64,000 bases of DNA from Candidatus Thioglobus sp. REDSEA-S12_B1. GTDB lineage: Bacteria > Pseudomonadota > Gammaproteobacteria > PS1 > Pseudothioglobaceae. Location: assembly GCA_001628405.1 (NCBI GenBank), contig LURN01000011.1:1-64000 (forward strand), read 5' to 3'. Below are positions 46,520 to 55,309 of the stretch, in pieces. The position numbers were made by a program, and so were the translations under genes. Within the stretch, counting starts at the first letter, position 1. The number at the start of each line of letters is the position of its first letter. The notes below the pieces were generated by a model that had not been told where the DNA came from, searched no databases, and saw only the letters and a program-made list of their open reading frames with translations.

Positions 46520-47431
46520 ATGAGTGAAATTAAAGCTAAATGGATTGCAGCAGACTGGGGAACAACTCATATGCGTGCTTGGGCTATCGGAGAGGAAGAT
46601 AGAGTTTTGGCTTTTAGAGAGTCTAATGAAGGCATGAAAGATCTTCAACAAAATGAATTCGAGCCTGTTTTACTGAGACTCATTGAGAGTTGGCTAGATG
46701 ACACTAAAGTTACAACTGTGATGGCTTGCGGTATGGTTGGAGCTAAGCAAGGATGGGTTGAAACCCCTTACTTAAAAACGCCTTGTGTTCCTCTTGATAA
46801 TAATCAGCTGACCACTGCTAATACTCATGATAAGCGTATTAAAGTTCATCTTGTGCCTGGAGTTATGCAGCATCACCCAGCTGATATTATGAGAGGTGAG
46901 GAGACCCAAATAGCAGGATTCATAAATAAAAATTTAGATTTCAATGGTGTTGTATGCCTCCCAGGTACTCATGCAAAATGGGCTAACATCAAGGAAGGGC
47001 AAATAACAAGCTTTAAAACCTTTATGACAGGTGAGCTCTTTGGTGTTATTTCAAGCCATACTCTGATTAGGCATTCAACTTCGATCAAGGGGTGGAATCA
47101 AGATAGTTTTGAAGCAGGCGTTTTAGAGGGATTTAACAATCCAGGCTCAATTGCGTCAAACCTTTTTTCCCTGAGGTCCGAATCTATAGTTAATGATTTG
47201 AATCGCGACCAAGCAAGATCAACACTGTCAGGACTGCTTCTGGGTGTTGAACTTAATGGGGCTAAAAATTTTTGGCAGGGTAATAACGTTACCCTAATTG
47301 GCTCAGAGCTCTTATCGAATAATTACCATCAAGGGTTAAAAATTCTGGGAGGTCAAAGTCAATTATTTAGTCTCGAGACCGCGACCTTGTCTGGCTTAAG
47401 TTCTGCCTTTAGAGAGCTCAATAATAGTTAA
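46520..47431 (+). CDS. dgoK: 2-dehydro-3-deoxygalactonokinase
   Basis: A 303-residue kinase of the DgoK family phosphorylating 2-keto-3-deoxygalactonate. Landmarks are IAADWGTTHMRAW at the start, ACGMVGAKQGW, ADIMRGEETQIAGF, VCLPGTHAKWAN and FKTFMTGELFGV, all in the family order. It is the feature that most clearly marks the pathway as De Ley-Doudoroff galactose degradation and not a sulfo-Entner-Doudoroff route, which needs no kinase. It is followed by dgoA after 5 bp. Confidence 0.93.
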   Translation: MSEIKAKWIAADWGTTHMRAWAIGEEDRVLAFRESNEGMKDLQQNEFEPVLLRLIESWLDDTKVTTVMACGMVGAKQGWVETPYLKTPCVPLDNNQLTTANTHDKRIKVHLVPGVMQHHPADIMRGEETQIAGFINKNLDFNGVVCLPGTHAKWANIKEGQITSFKTFMTGELFGVISSHTLIRHSTSIKGWNQDSFEAGVLEGFNNPGSIASNLFSLRSESIVNDLNRDQARSTLSGLLLGVELNGAKNFWQGNNVTLIGSELLSNNYHQGLKILGGQSQLFSLETATLSGLSSAFRELNNS

Positions 47432-47436
47432 GTAAC

Positions 47437-48042
47437 ATGGAAAGGAATATCATTGCCATCTTAAGGGGAGTCAGGCCAGAAGAAGTGCTTCAAATAGCAG
47501 CATGTGTTGTAGATTCAGGAATTACTCAAATAGAGGTCCCAATGAATTCTCCAGATGTTTTTGATAGTATTCAATTGCTTCATGATGAACTAGCTGAGCA
47601 TATTTCTGTCGGTGCTGGAACAGTAACCAGTGTAAATCAGGTTAAGACCCTTGAAAGTATAGGTATTGACTTTATTGTTTCTCCAAATTTCGATCCAAAG
47701 GTTGTCGAGGCAACAAAGAATGCAGGAATGTTGAGTTATCCTGGTGTGATTACTCCGACAGAATGCTTTTCAGCTTTAAATTGCGGAGCTGATGGACTCA
47801 AGTTCTTTCCGGCATCCCTTCTTGGAGTGGCTAATTTGATGGCCTTAAAGGCAGTTCTTCCAGATAAAATCCCTTTATACATGGTTGGCGGTGTTGGGCC
47901 AGAAAACTTTTCGTCATGGTTCAGTGCTGGAGCGACTGGCTTTGGTATTGGCTCAGGAATCTACAAGGCTGGAGATACATCTCAGACCGTTGCTTTGAAA
48001 GCTAAACAGATTGTTCAATCATACGACGAAGCAAAAAAATGA
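47437..48042 (+). CDS. dgoA: 2-dehydro-3-deoxy-6-phosphogalactonate aldolase
   Basis: A 201-residue class I aldolase of the KDPG/KDPGal family. The early AILRGVRPEEV, the TQIEVPMNSPD strand, VGAGTVTS and the Schiff-base Lys122 in DGLKFFPAS fit DgoA; PMNSP is the DgoA form of a motif that differs in Eda. It yields pyruvate and glyceraldehyde-3-phosphate. Its end overlaps the lactonase gene by 4 bp. Confidence 0.93.
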   Translation: MERNIIAILRGVRPEEVLQIAACVVDSGITQIEVPMNSPDVFDSIQLLHDELAEHISVGAGTVTSVNQVKTLESIGIDFIVSPNFDPKVVEATKNAGMLSYPGVITPTECFSALNCGADGLKFFPASLLGVANLMALKAVLPDKIPLYMVGGVGPENFSSWFSAGATGFGIGSGIYKAGDTSQTVALKAKQIVQSYDEAKK

Positions 48043-48902
48043 TTAAAGAGTATTTGTCGGTTGATTCTTGCAGTTTGGGAGAGGGGCCTCTATGGCATCC
48101 AAAGCTAGACTCTTTGTTTTGGTTTGACATTAACGCCCATAAGATGTTCAATTGGAAGGACGGTGAATTAAAAGTTTGGAAATTCTCTGAGCCAGTATCT
48201 GCTGCTGGCTGGGTTGATGACGAAAGCTTAGTTGTTGCCACTGCGTCATCACTAATTAGGTTATCGCTCACCTCAGACATCAGAACATCTTTAGTCGACT
48301 TAGAGGCTGACATGCCGCATACACGCTCAAATGATGGCCGAGCTGACCCATGGGGCGGATTTTGGATTGGGACAATGGGACTCAATGCAGAAAAAGAAGC
48401 GGGCTCAATCTATCGTTTTTACAAAGGCCAGTTAAAAAAAATACATCAACACTTGACTATTCCAAATAGTATTTGTTTTTCACCCGATAAAAGATTTGTT
48501 TACTTTGCAGACACTAGACAAGAGAAAATCTGGAGACAAGATCTAGACCTAGATTCAGGCTGGCCAATTAATGAGCCAACTGTATTTATTGATTTTAAAG
48601 CGCAAGGCCTTCATCCTGACGGATCCGTTTGTGATAGCGAGGGCTTTCTTTGGAATGCTCAATATGGAGCTTCTAGGTTAGCTAGATACAGTCCAGAGGG
48701 GTGGTTAGACAGAGTAGAGAACTTTCCAGCTTCTCAAGTCACATGCCCAGCTTTTGGGGGTGAATCCTATAGCACTATTTTTGTTACGTCTGCTAGCCAG
48801 GGGCTTAATGATGGTGATTTGAAAGTTGAACCATTGGCTGGTAAAGTGTTTCATTTTGAATCTGACGCGGTCGGTCTGGCTGAGTATCAAGTCGTATTGT
48901 GA
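48039..48902 (+). CDS. SMP-30/gluconolactonase family lactonase, probable galactonolactonase
   Basis: A 287-residue six-bladed propeller. The N-terminal metal-binding Glu lies in CSLGEGPLWHP, LFWFDINAHKMF follows, then TRSNDGRADPWGGFWIGTMG with the central Asn/Asp pair, IPNSICFSPDKRFVYFADT, and HPDGSVCDSEGFLW with the third metal ligand. It opens the sugar lactone made by the neighbouring dehydrogenase. The galactono- rather than gluconolactone role is inferred from dgoK and dgoA. It is encoded just before the beta-galactosidase. Confidence 0.88.
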   Translation: MIKEYLSVDSCSLGEGPLWHPKLDSLFWFDINAHKMFNWKDGELKVWKFSEPVSAAGWVDDESLVVATASSLIRLSLTSDIRTSLVDLEADMPHTRSNDGRADPWGGFWIGTMGLNAEKEAGSIYRFYKGQLKKIHQHLTIPNSICFSPDKRFVYFADTRQEKIWRQDLDLDSGWPINEPTVFIDFKAQGLHPDGSVCDSEGFLWNAQYGASRLARYSPEGWLDRVENFPASQVTCPAFGGESYSTIFVTSASQGLNDGDLKVEPLAGKVFHFESDAVGLAEYQVVL

Positions 48903-48909
48903 GGCAATC

Positions 48910-50811
48910 ATGAATCCAAAACTAGGAAGCTGTTATTATCCTGAACACTGGCCTGAGGATCAGTGGCAGAAGGATGCAGAGGATATGATTGCTTCAGGTT
49001 TAACCTGGGTTAGAATTGGAGAATTTGCCTGGAGTCGACTAGAGCCAGAAGAGGGTGATTACAACTTCGAATGGCTTGATCGAGCTATTTCCATTTTGGG
49101 CTCTGCTGGTTTAAATGTCGTCATGAGTACCCCAACTGCAACACCTCCTCGATGGGTTGTTGACAAGTGGCCAGATATGCTTATTGTGGATGATGAAGGG
49201 CGGACTCGTCGATCTGGATCCAGAAGACACTATTGCTTTTCGCATGAGGGGTATCTGAATGAGGCGATCAAAATTTCAGAAATCGTTGCCAAGCGATATG
49301 GAGCAAATCCATACATTAAGGCATGGCAGCTCGATAATGAATATGGCTGTCACGACACAACTCTTTCATACAGTGTCTCGGCTTTAAGAGCTTTTAGAAT
49401 CTGGCTTGAAAAAAAATATAAAACGATTGATCGACTCAATGAGTCATGGAAGAATGTTTTCTGGTCTATGGATTACAATGATTTTGAACAAATAGAGTTA
49501 CCAAATTTAACGGTTACCGATCCTAATCCAATTCATGCCCTCGACTTTAGGCGCTTCAGCTCGGACCAAGTTATTAATTTCAATCAAAGTCAGTCTCAAG
49601 TCTTAAGAAAATATACTCAAATGCCCCTGATTCATAACTATATGGGTCGTATTACTGACTTTAATCATTATGAAGTAGGAGAAGATTTGGATGTAGCAAG
49701 CTGGGATAGTTACCCTTTGGGTTTTCTTGAGGATCGATCAAATCAAAGTGATGAATTTAAGACCAAATTTATGCGTTTTGGGGATCCAGATTTTCAGTCT
49801 TTTCATCATGATTTATACCGAACTGTTGGTAATGGCAGGTGGTGGGTTATGGAGCAGCAGCCTGGACCAGTTAATTGGGCGCCATTCAATCCTGAACCTG
49901 CAACTGGAGCGGTCAGACTTTGGACCTGGGAGGCGATTGCTCATGGCGCTGAAGTGGTTAGTTATTTTCGCTGGAGACAAGCTCCATTTGCACAAGAGCA
50001 AATGCATGCAGGACTTCAAAGGCCTGATGGGGTAGCTGCTCCAGGTTTAAATGAGGCATCTCAGGTGTTTTCTGAGTTGAAGAATTTTGAGAGTATTGAT
50101 CAAGTACAATCAAAAATTGCACTTATTTTTGACTACGAGAGTTGTTGGGCCTGGGAAGTTCAACCTCAAGGTAAAGACTTTAACTATTTTGAGTTGGTTT
50201 ATGATTATTACAAGGCTCTTAGAGCGCTTGGACTATCAATAGATATTTTGCCTCCAAATCAAGGTGATTTAAGCGGCTATAAAGTGGTTTTAATGCCCGG
50301 CTTAATGCATATTGGAGATGAGCTCAGCAGAGCAATGAAGGAGTTTGACGGTGTTTTAATTTCAGGACCAAGAACTGGTTCCAAAACTCTTGATATGGCT
50401 ATACCTGAAAAACTACCACCGTTAATACCAGGCATCAACGGGACGGTTGCTCGCGTTGAATCATTAAGGCCAAATGTAACAATATCAATCAAAGAGCTAG
50501 GAAATTTTAAAAAGTGGATGGAGACTTTGGTTGACTCTGACAATGTTATTCAATTCTGTGATGACGGTAGGCCAGCAATTATTGGAAATGAAAACAATTT
50601 TTATATTACTGGTTGGGCTGATCAGGAGACTTTAAAAAATATATTCTCTGGAGTATGCGACTCTCAAGATATAAGTTTTACTGAGTTAAATGATTGTGTA
50701 AGAACAAGAGAGACCTCAAGCTACCGTTTTTGGTTTAATTTTAGTGAAGAGGAGTCAACAGTTGGTTCAATCAAAATTCCAGCCTCAGGAGTGATCTGGG
50801 AAGCTATTTGA
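48910..50811 (+). CDS. Beta-galactosidase, GH42
   Basis: A 633-residue GH42 enzyme starting at the ATG at 48910, 7 bp after the lactonase stop and with GTGAGG just before it; a longer start inside the lactonase gene is not credible. N-terminal LGSCYYPEHWPEDQW and GLTWVRIGEFAWSRLEP are typical. The acid/base Glu144 lies in QLDNEYG and the nucleophile is Glu315 in WWVMEQQPG. A trimerisation domain and a C-terminal beta domain follow. No signal peptide, so it acts inside the cell on imported beta-galactosides. It ends the galactoside operon, 1 bp from the convergent ATPase gene. Confidence 0.93.
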   Translation: MNPKLGSCYYPEHWPEDQWQKDAEDMIASGLTWVRIGEFAWSRLEPEEGDYNFEWLDRAISILGSAGLNVVMSTPTATPPRWVVDKWPDMLIVDDEGRTRRSGSRRHYCFSHEGYLNEAIKISEIVAKRYGANPYIKAWQLDNEYGCHDTTLSYSVSALRAFRIWLEKKYKTIDRLNESWKNVFWSMDYNDFEQIELPNLTVTDPNPIHALDFRRFSSDQVINFNQSQSQVLRKYTQMPLIHNYMGRITDFNHYEVGEDLDVASWDSYPLGFLEDRSNQSDEFKTKFMRFGDPDFQSFHHDLYRTVGNGRWWVMEQQPGPVNWAPFNPEPATGAVRLWTWEAIAHGAEVVSYFRWRQAPFAQEQMHAGLQRPDGVAAPGLNEASQVFSELKNFESIDQVQSKIALIFDYESCWAWEVQPQGKDFNYFELVYDYYKALRALGLSIDILPPNQGDLSGYKVVLMPGLMHIGDELSRAMKEFDGVLISGPRTGSKTLDMAIPEKLPPLIPGINGTVARVESLRPNVTISIKELGNFKKWMETLVDSDNVIQFCDDGRPAIIGNENNFYITGWADQETLKNIFSGVCDSQDISFTELNDCVRTRETSSYRFWFNFSEEESTVGSIKIPASGVIWEAI

Positions 50812-50812
50812 T

Positions 50813-51871
50813 TTATTTAATTCTGAGCTCAGTTTTAGGGTCAAAAAGTAAAACTTTTGAAGTTTTAGCTTCTATCCCAACCATTGAGCCAGTTGCAGGT
50901 AGTTTTTCTTCTCTTGATTCAACTACAATCTTTTCGCCATTTGGTGTTTTAAGGTAGACATAAGAAATATCTCCTAATGCCTCAGTGAATTCAACTTCAA
51001 GGTCCCCTTTATCAACAAGATTTAGATGCTGAGGTCTCATACCAATAAGTAATTCTGAGTGAGAAGAAGAAATTGATTTACTGATCTCAATATTGATCGA
51101 TTTTAGGCTAGGTATTGAAAGTTTAGATCCATTAACCTCGCCTCTGACAAAATTGATTGTTGGCGAGCCAATAAACCCTGCAACAAAAACATTTTTGGGG
51201 TCATCATAAAGCGATAGAGGTGTTCCAACCTGCTGAACTAAGCCATCCTTTAAGACAACTATCTTGTCAGCCAAGGTCATAGCTTCAACTTGGTCATGTG
51301 TAACATAAATAATGGTCGTACCCAGTTCGCGATGAAGTCGGGAGATTTCAACACGCATTTCAACCCTAAGTTCAGCATCAAGGTTAGATAAAGGCTCATC
51401 AAATAAAAATACTTCTGGTCCCCTAACAATTGACCTGCCTATAGCAACTCTTTGTCTTTGACCACCGGAGAGAGTTTTAGGTTTTCTATCAAGATACTCC
51501 TCCAAGTGGAGAATAGCTGCAGCTTCGTTAACCTTTTTATCAATTTCAGCCTGAGGAACTTTGGACATCTTAAGTCCAAAGCCCATATTTTCCTTAACTG
51601 TCATATGAGGGTAAAGAGCATACGACTGAAATACCATCGCAATTCCTCGATCAGCAGGGTGCATACTGGTAACGTCTTTATCTCCAATATGAATTTGCCC
51701 GCTGGTCACCTCCTCTAAACCAGAAATCATTCTAAGTAATGTAGACTTTCCGCAACCTGATGGGCCAACGAAGACGCAAAATTCACCATCTTGAATCTCT
51801 AAGTCAATTCCATGGATGACTTCTAATTCATCATATTTTTTTGTAGCGTTGGATATATTTAAAGATGCCAT
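50813..51871 (-). CDS. Sugar ABC importer ATPase, UgpC/MalK type
   Basis: A 352-residue ATPase of the CUT1 type. Walker [21 protein letters not shown] at the Q-loop, signature LSGGQRQR, Walker B VFLFDEPLSNLD and the switch His in YVTHDQVEAMTLAD, followed by the C-terminal TOBE/regulatory domain (ELLIGMRPQHLNLVDKG). The operon at 38941 lacks an ATPase, so this is its likely partner. It lies on the minus strand after the IclR gene, 17 bp apart, so its expression may follow iclR. Confidence 0.92.
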   Translation of the reverse strand: MASLNISNATKKYDELEVIHGIDLEIQDGEFCVFVGPSGCGKSTLLRMISGLEEVTSGQIHIGDKDVTSMHPADRGIAMVFQSYALYPHMTVKENMGFGLKMSKVPQAEIDKKVNEAAAILHLEEYLDRKPKTLSGGQRQRVAIGRSIVRGPEVFLFDEPLSNLDAELRVEMRVEISRLHRELGTTIIYVTHDQVEAMTLADKIVVLKDGLVQQVGTPLSLYDDPKNVFVAGFIGSPTINFVRGEVNGSKLSIPSLKSINIEISKSISSSHSELLIGMRPQHLNLVDKGDLEVEFTEALGDISYVYLKTPNGEKIVVESREEKLPATGSMVGIEAKTSKVLLFDPKTELRIK

Positions 51872-51888
51872 AACTAATTCAATTTAAA

Positions 51889-52677
51889 CTAATATTTTTT
51901 TTCTGGGAAGCTCCAAGCTCCAGCCTCTCTTCCAATTAATTCAGAAGTCTCGAGTAATTCAGGCTTAAATTTTTCAAGGCTTTTAAGGCTATGAATATCA
52001 ATCGAGCTAGTAATCGAAAGACCGCCAATAACCTTGCCATTAGATGTAAGGATTGGCGAAGAGATGCAAATGATTTTTTCCTCATGCTCCTGTCGATCAA
52101 ACGCAATCCCCTCTTTTTTAATAGAGGCCAGTTCTTTTTTTAGTGCTTTCGCAGAGGTAATCGTGTGTTGCGTATATTTATGAAAAGCTTGCTTCGATAT
52201 TACCTTATTTAACTCTGACTCATCCAAGAAAGCCATCATTGCCTTTCCTACACCCGTACAGTAAGCGGGCCCAACCTTGCCAGCTTGAGAATACATCTCA
52301 ATGGGTGATGCAGGATTTCTCTTGTCAACATACAAAACTTGACCATTATCGAGCTCTGCAAGATGAACTGTTTCTCCAACTTTTGCTGATAAATCATCAA
52401 TAAAAGGAACAGCAACAGGAGCTAGTGAACTTTGTAACCATGCAGAATGAGCCATTCTCACAAGCTTAAGTCCGAGCTTGTAAGTTTGCTCTTCTTCATT
52501 GTAGCTAAGCATATCTTGATTTAAAAGTGTTTGGAGGAGCCTGTAAAGTGTAGCTTTTGGATACTTGCTGGTTTTTAACAAACTTGAGAATCTAACTGGA
52601 GATCCAATTTCAGCAACTTCACTCAGAACGTCAAGCGCTTTTCCAACAGTGCCGTCTCCTCGTTTCTCATTTGTCAT
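51889..52677 (-). CDS. IclR-family transcriptional regulator
   Basis: A 262-residue regulator with an N-terminal winged helix-turn-helix (about residues 10-75, GTVGKALDVLSEVAEIGS, then the recognition region KATLYRLLQTL) and the C-terminal effector domain of the family (GETVHLAELDNGQVLYVDKR, TGVGKAMMAFL, GGLSITSS). It is divergently arranged with glpK and co-directional with the sugar ATPase. It is the only sugar-type regulator in 38680-64000, hence the best candidate to bind the shared TGTATACT elements. Effector unknown. Confidence 0.9.
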   Translation of the reverse strand: MTNEKRGDGTVGKALDVLSEVAEIGSPVRFSSLLKTSKYPKATLYRLLQTLLNQDMLSYNEEEQTYKLGLKLVRMAHSAWLQSSLAPVAVPFIDDLSAKVGETVHLAELDNGQVLYVDKRNPASPIEMYSQAGKVGPAYCTGVGKAMMAFLDESELNKVISKQAFHKYTQHTITSAKALKKELASIKKEGIAFDRQEHEEKIICISSPILTSNGKVIGGLSITSSIDIHSLKSLEKFKPELLETSELIGREAGAWSFPEKKY

Positions 52678-52758
52678 ATCTTAACTCAGTGTATATTCAA
52701 AATTAATGGCTCTAAGCAATGTTTTTAGGGTCATTTTTGAATAAATTTTAACAGATAA

Positions 52759-52776
52759 TGTATACTACATTTGAAT
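52759..52776 (+). promoter_or_regulatory. Shared sugar-island cis-element, copy C (iclR/glpK)
   Basis: TGTATACT at 52759-52766 followed directly by ACATTTGAAT (52767-52776), 118 bp before the glpK start and 82 bp from the iclR start. It matches the copies at 38842-38859 and 59840-59858, one base shorter in the spacer. The TGGAACnnnGTACCA partner of those copies is not clearly present here (only TGG at the matching distance). Confidence 0.55.
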
Positions 52777-52883
52777 AAGTTTTCAATAGTAAAACTATGT
52801 TTCATTATTTGGAAAAACTTGATAAAATTCATTATATTGGTCCTTAAAAAAGGCAAATTTAACAATAAATTTAAGAGAATAAG

Positions 52884-54383
52884 ATGGCAAAAAAGAGTAC
52901 GTATGTTCTATCAATTGATCAGGGGACAACCTCATCGAGAGGTGTTATATTTGATAAAAACTATGAAATTGTTTCAATAGGTCAAAAAGAATTTACACAA
53001 TTTTTCCCAGATTCGGGTTGGGTTGAGCATGATCCAGAAGAGATTTGGATGTCTACGCTTGAAAGTTGTCACAGCGCTCTCAAAGAATCAAAAATAGACC
53101 CGAGCCAGATTCGAGCCGTTGGTATTACAAATCAGAGAGAAACTACAGTAGTGTGGGATAAAGACACTGGTAAGCCTATTTATAATGCAATTGTATGGCA
53201 AGATCGTAGAACTTCTGATCAATGCCAAAATTTGAAGGATTTAGGTCATGAGTCACTCGTTAATGAAAAAACAGGCTTGTTGTTGGATCCATATTTTTGT
53301 GCCACCAAAATTGCTTGGATTCTTGATAATGTTTCAGGAGCAAGGCAGAAGGCTAATGAAGGCCAACTTCTTTTTGGGACAATTGACTGCTTTCTTATGT
53401 GGCGCTTGAGCAATCAACAAATTCACTCAACTGATGCTACTAATGCTTGTAGAACGATGCTATACAATATCCATGATGGTTGCTGGGATGAAGACTTGTT
53501 AAAGCTTTTTAACATTCCATCATCTATGCTACCTAAGGTTTGTGATAATGCTGCTGACTTTGGAAAGGTTGATGAAAGTATCTTTGGTTCAGAAATTCCT
53601 ATTACTGCATCGATTGGAGATCAGCCTTCGGCTCTGGTTGGGCAGGCATGTTTTCAGCCCGGAATGGTTAAGTCTACTTATGGTACCGGATGTTTTGTTT
53701 TAATCAATACCGGCTATCAGCCAGTTAAGTCTAACAATAAATTACTAACTACTCTAGCTTTCCAAGTAAATGGTAAAACCTGCTATGCTCTTGAAGGCTC
53801 AATCTTTGTTGCTGGAGCAGCAGTTCAGTGGCTTCGAGATGGCCTAAAGTTTATTGAGTCAGCGCAAGAATCTGAAAGCCTAGCAATGCAGGCTGATGAC
53901 TCACAAGATGTTTATTTGGTTCCTGCATTTGTTGGATTAGGTGCTCCATATTGGGATCCTGATTGTCGAGGTGCACTTTTTGGTATGACTCGAAATACTG
54001 GCCCCGCTGAAATCACAAAAGCAACTCTTGAGTCTGTCTGCTATCAAACCTCTGATTTATTGAGTGCAATTGCAAAAGATTTAGGTGAAGGTAAACTCAG
54101 CGCTATTAGAGTAGATGGAGGTATGGCTGCATCAAATTGGACTATGCAAATGCTTTCAGATTTAGTTGAGCTCCCAGTTGACAGGCCCAAAAATCTAGAG
54201 ACTACTGCTCTAGGAGCAGCCTACTTGGCTGGAATGCAGATTGGTTTTTATCCGTCAATGAGTGATTTTTCAGATTCTTGGCAATCAGACAGTCAATTCA
54301 ATTCAAAAATGACAAGTGATTCTCGAGAAAGAAAGCTTGCTGGATGGAAAGACGCTGTGAAAAGAACGCTTTCCAATAATTAA
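52884..54383 (+). CDS. glpK: Glycerol kinase
   Basis: A 499-residue FGGY-family kinase. Landmarks are [12 protein letters not shown] at the start, the glycerol-binding [15 protein letters not shown] and [39 protein letters not shown], and the C-terminal ATP-site segment [17 protein letters not shown]. These fit GlpK closely rather than a xylulokinase. It phosphorylates glycerol in the cytoplasm. It stands alone between the IclR gene and the convergent hydroxyacid dehydrogenase gene, which it overlaps by 4 bp. No glpD or glpF is present here. Its placement among glycosidase genes suggests use of glycerol freed from glycosylglycerols. Confidence 0.93.
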   Translation: MAKKSTYVLSIDQGTTSSRGVIFDKNYEIVSIGQKEFTQFFPDSGWVEHDPEEIWMSTLESCHSALKESKIDPSQIRAVGITNQRETTVVWDKDTGKPIYNAIVWQDRRTSDQCQNLKDLGHESLVNEKTGLLLDPYFCATKIAWILDNVSGARQKANEGQLLFGTIDCFLMWRLSNQQIHSTDATNACRTMLYNIHDGCWDEDLLKLFNIPSSMLPKVCDNAADFGKVDESIFGSEIPITASIGDQPSALVGQACFQPGMVKSTYGTGCFVLINTGYQPVKSNNKLLTTLAFQVNGKTCYALEGSIFVAGAAVQWLRDGLKFIESAQESESLAMQADDSQDVYLVPAFVGLGAPYWDPDCRGALFGMTRNTGPAEITKATLESVCYQTSDLLSAIAKDLGEGKLSAIRVDGGMAASNWTMQMLSDLVELPVDRPKNLETTALGAAYLAGMQIGFYPSMSDFSDSWQSDSQFNSKMTSDSRERKLAGWKDAVKRTLSNN

Positions 54384-55306
54384 CTCTCAAGAAAATCAAT
54401 CGTCTTTTCTGCAATAAATTGACTAACTCTGACGTTTGATTCAGATGTTACACCTGAGTTGTGAGGGGTTAGAATACAGTTCATTGAGTTTGAGATTTGT
54501 TTATAAAAGTCCTCTTGAACTGGCTCAGAGCTATACACGTCAAGAGCAAAGCCACTAATTACATTTTGACTATAAGCTTTAATCAAATCAATCTCGTTGA
54601 CAATTGAACCTCTTGAAGAGTTAATAATAATTGGATTGCGCTTCATCAAATTAAATGAATTTTCATTGATTAAGTCTCTTGTGTCATTGGTTAAGGGAAG
54701 GTGAATCGAAATTACATCAGAAAGACTAAAGAGCTTTTCTTGTTCCACAAGAGATATATTGAATTCAGAGACATCGGATTTCTGAACAAAAGGGTCGTAA
54801 GCGATTACTTCTGCTCCAAAGACCTGGGCCAACCGACAGACCTTTCTACCGATGGTACCAAAACCAAGAAGTCCAAGAGTTTTTCCGCCTAACTCTCTCG
54901 ACTCAATAGAGGTTCTTGGCCATTGCCCAGAAGCAGTTCCGGCGTGAGCAATTGGTATATTTTTTAATAATGATAATGCACAAGTAATGACATATTCAGC
55001 TACCGAGTCAGCATTCATGCCTGTTGCTGGTTGAACAAAAATACCATTAGCTGAACAAAAATCAGTATCAATATTGTCTAGACCGACACCTAGTCTTCCA
55101 ACAAAACTTAATTTATTCGCCTTCAATAGAAGTTCTTCAGTAAGCTGAGTCTTATTTCGAACTATGACAGCATCAGTTTCCATAATTAAAGAGCTCAAAT
55201 TCTCGTGATTTTCATGAAGACTAGGATCATAAGTTACTTCAAAAATTTTTGAAATTTTATCAACACTGTCTTGCTCCATGAATTCTGTTATTAGTACTTT
55301 TTTCAT
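54380..55306 (-). CDS. D-2-hydroxyacid dehydrogenase (SerA type)
   Basis: A 308-residue NAD-dependent dehydrogenase. Rossmann motif GFGTIG (148-153), and the catalytic triad Arg233 (SSRG), Glu261 (SSEP), His282 (TPHNS). The start, with [15 protein letters not shown] and RNKTQL, resembles what I remember of (S)-sulfolactate dehydrogenases (SlcC); this is recall and not proof. Glycerate, glyoxylate or another 2-hydroxyacid are alternatives. It is the last gene of the minus-strand sugar operon, 3 bp after the kinase gene, and converges on glpK. Confidence 0.82.
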   Translation of the reverse strand: MKKVLITEFMEQDSVDKISKIFEVTYDPSLHENHENLSSLIMETDAVIVRNKTQLTEELLLKANKLSFVGRLGVGLDNIDTDFCSANGIFVQPATGMNADSVAEYVITCALSLLKNIPIAHAGTASGQWPRTSIESRELGGKTLGLLGFGTIGRKVCRLAQVFGAEVIAYDPFVQKSDVSEFNISLVEQEKLFSLSDVISIHLPLTNDTRDLINENSFNLMKRNPIIINSSRGSIVNEIDLIKAYSQNVISGFALDVYSSEPVQEDFYKQISNSMNCILTPHNSGVTSESNVRVSQFIAEKTIDFLES

Positions 55307-55309
55307 TGT

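Noticed and set aside
44029-48902. Sulfo-Entner-Doudoroff reading of the SDR, SMP-30, IlvD/Edd and aldolase genes
   Set aside because: These families also occur in sulfo-ED clusters, but the neighbouring DgoK kinase and two galactosidases fit De Ley-Doudoroff galactose degradation better, and the aldolase is of DgoA type.
48826-48909. Longer beta-galactosidase start inside the lactonase gene
   Set aside because: The ATG at 48910 gives the usual GH42 start, NPKLGSCYYPEHWP, and follows the lactonase stop.
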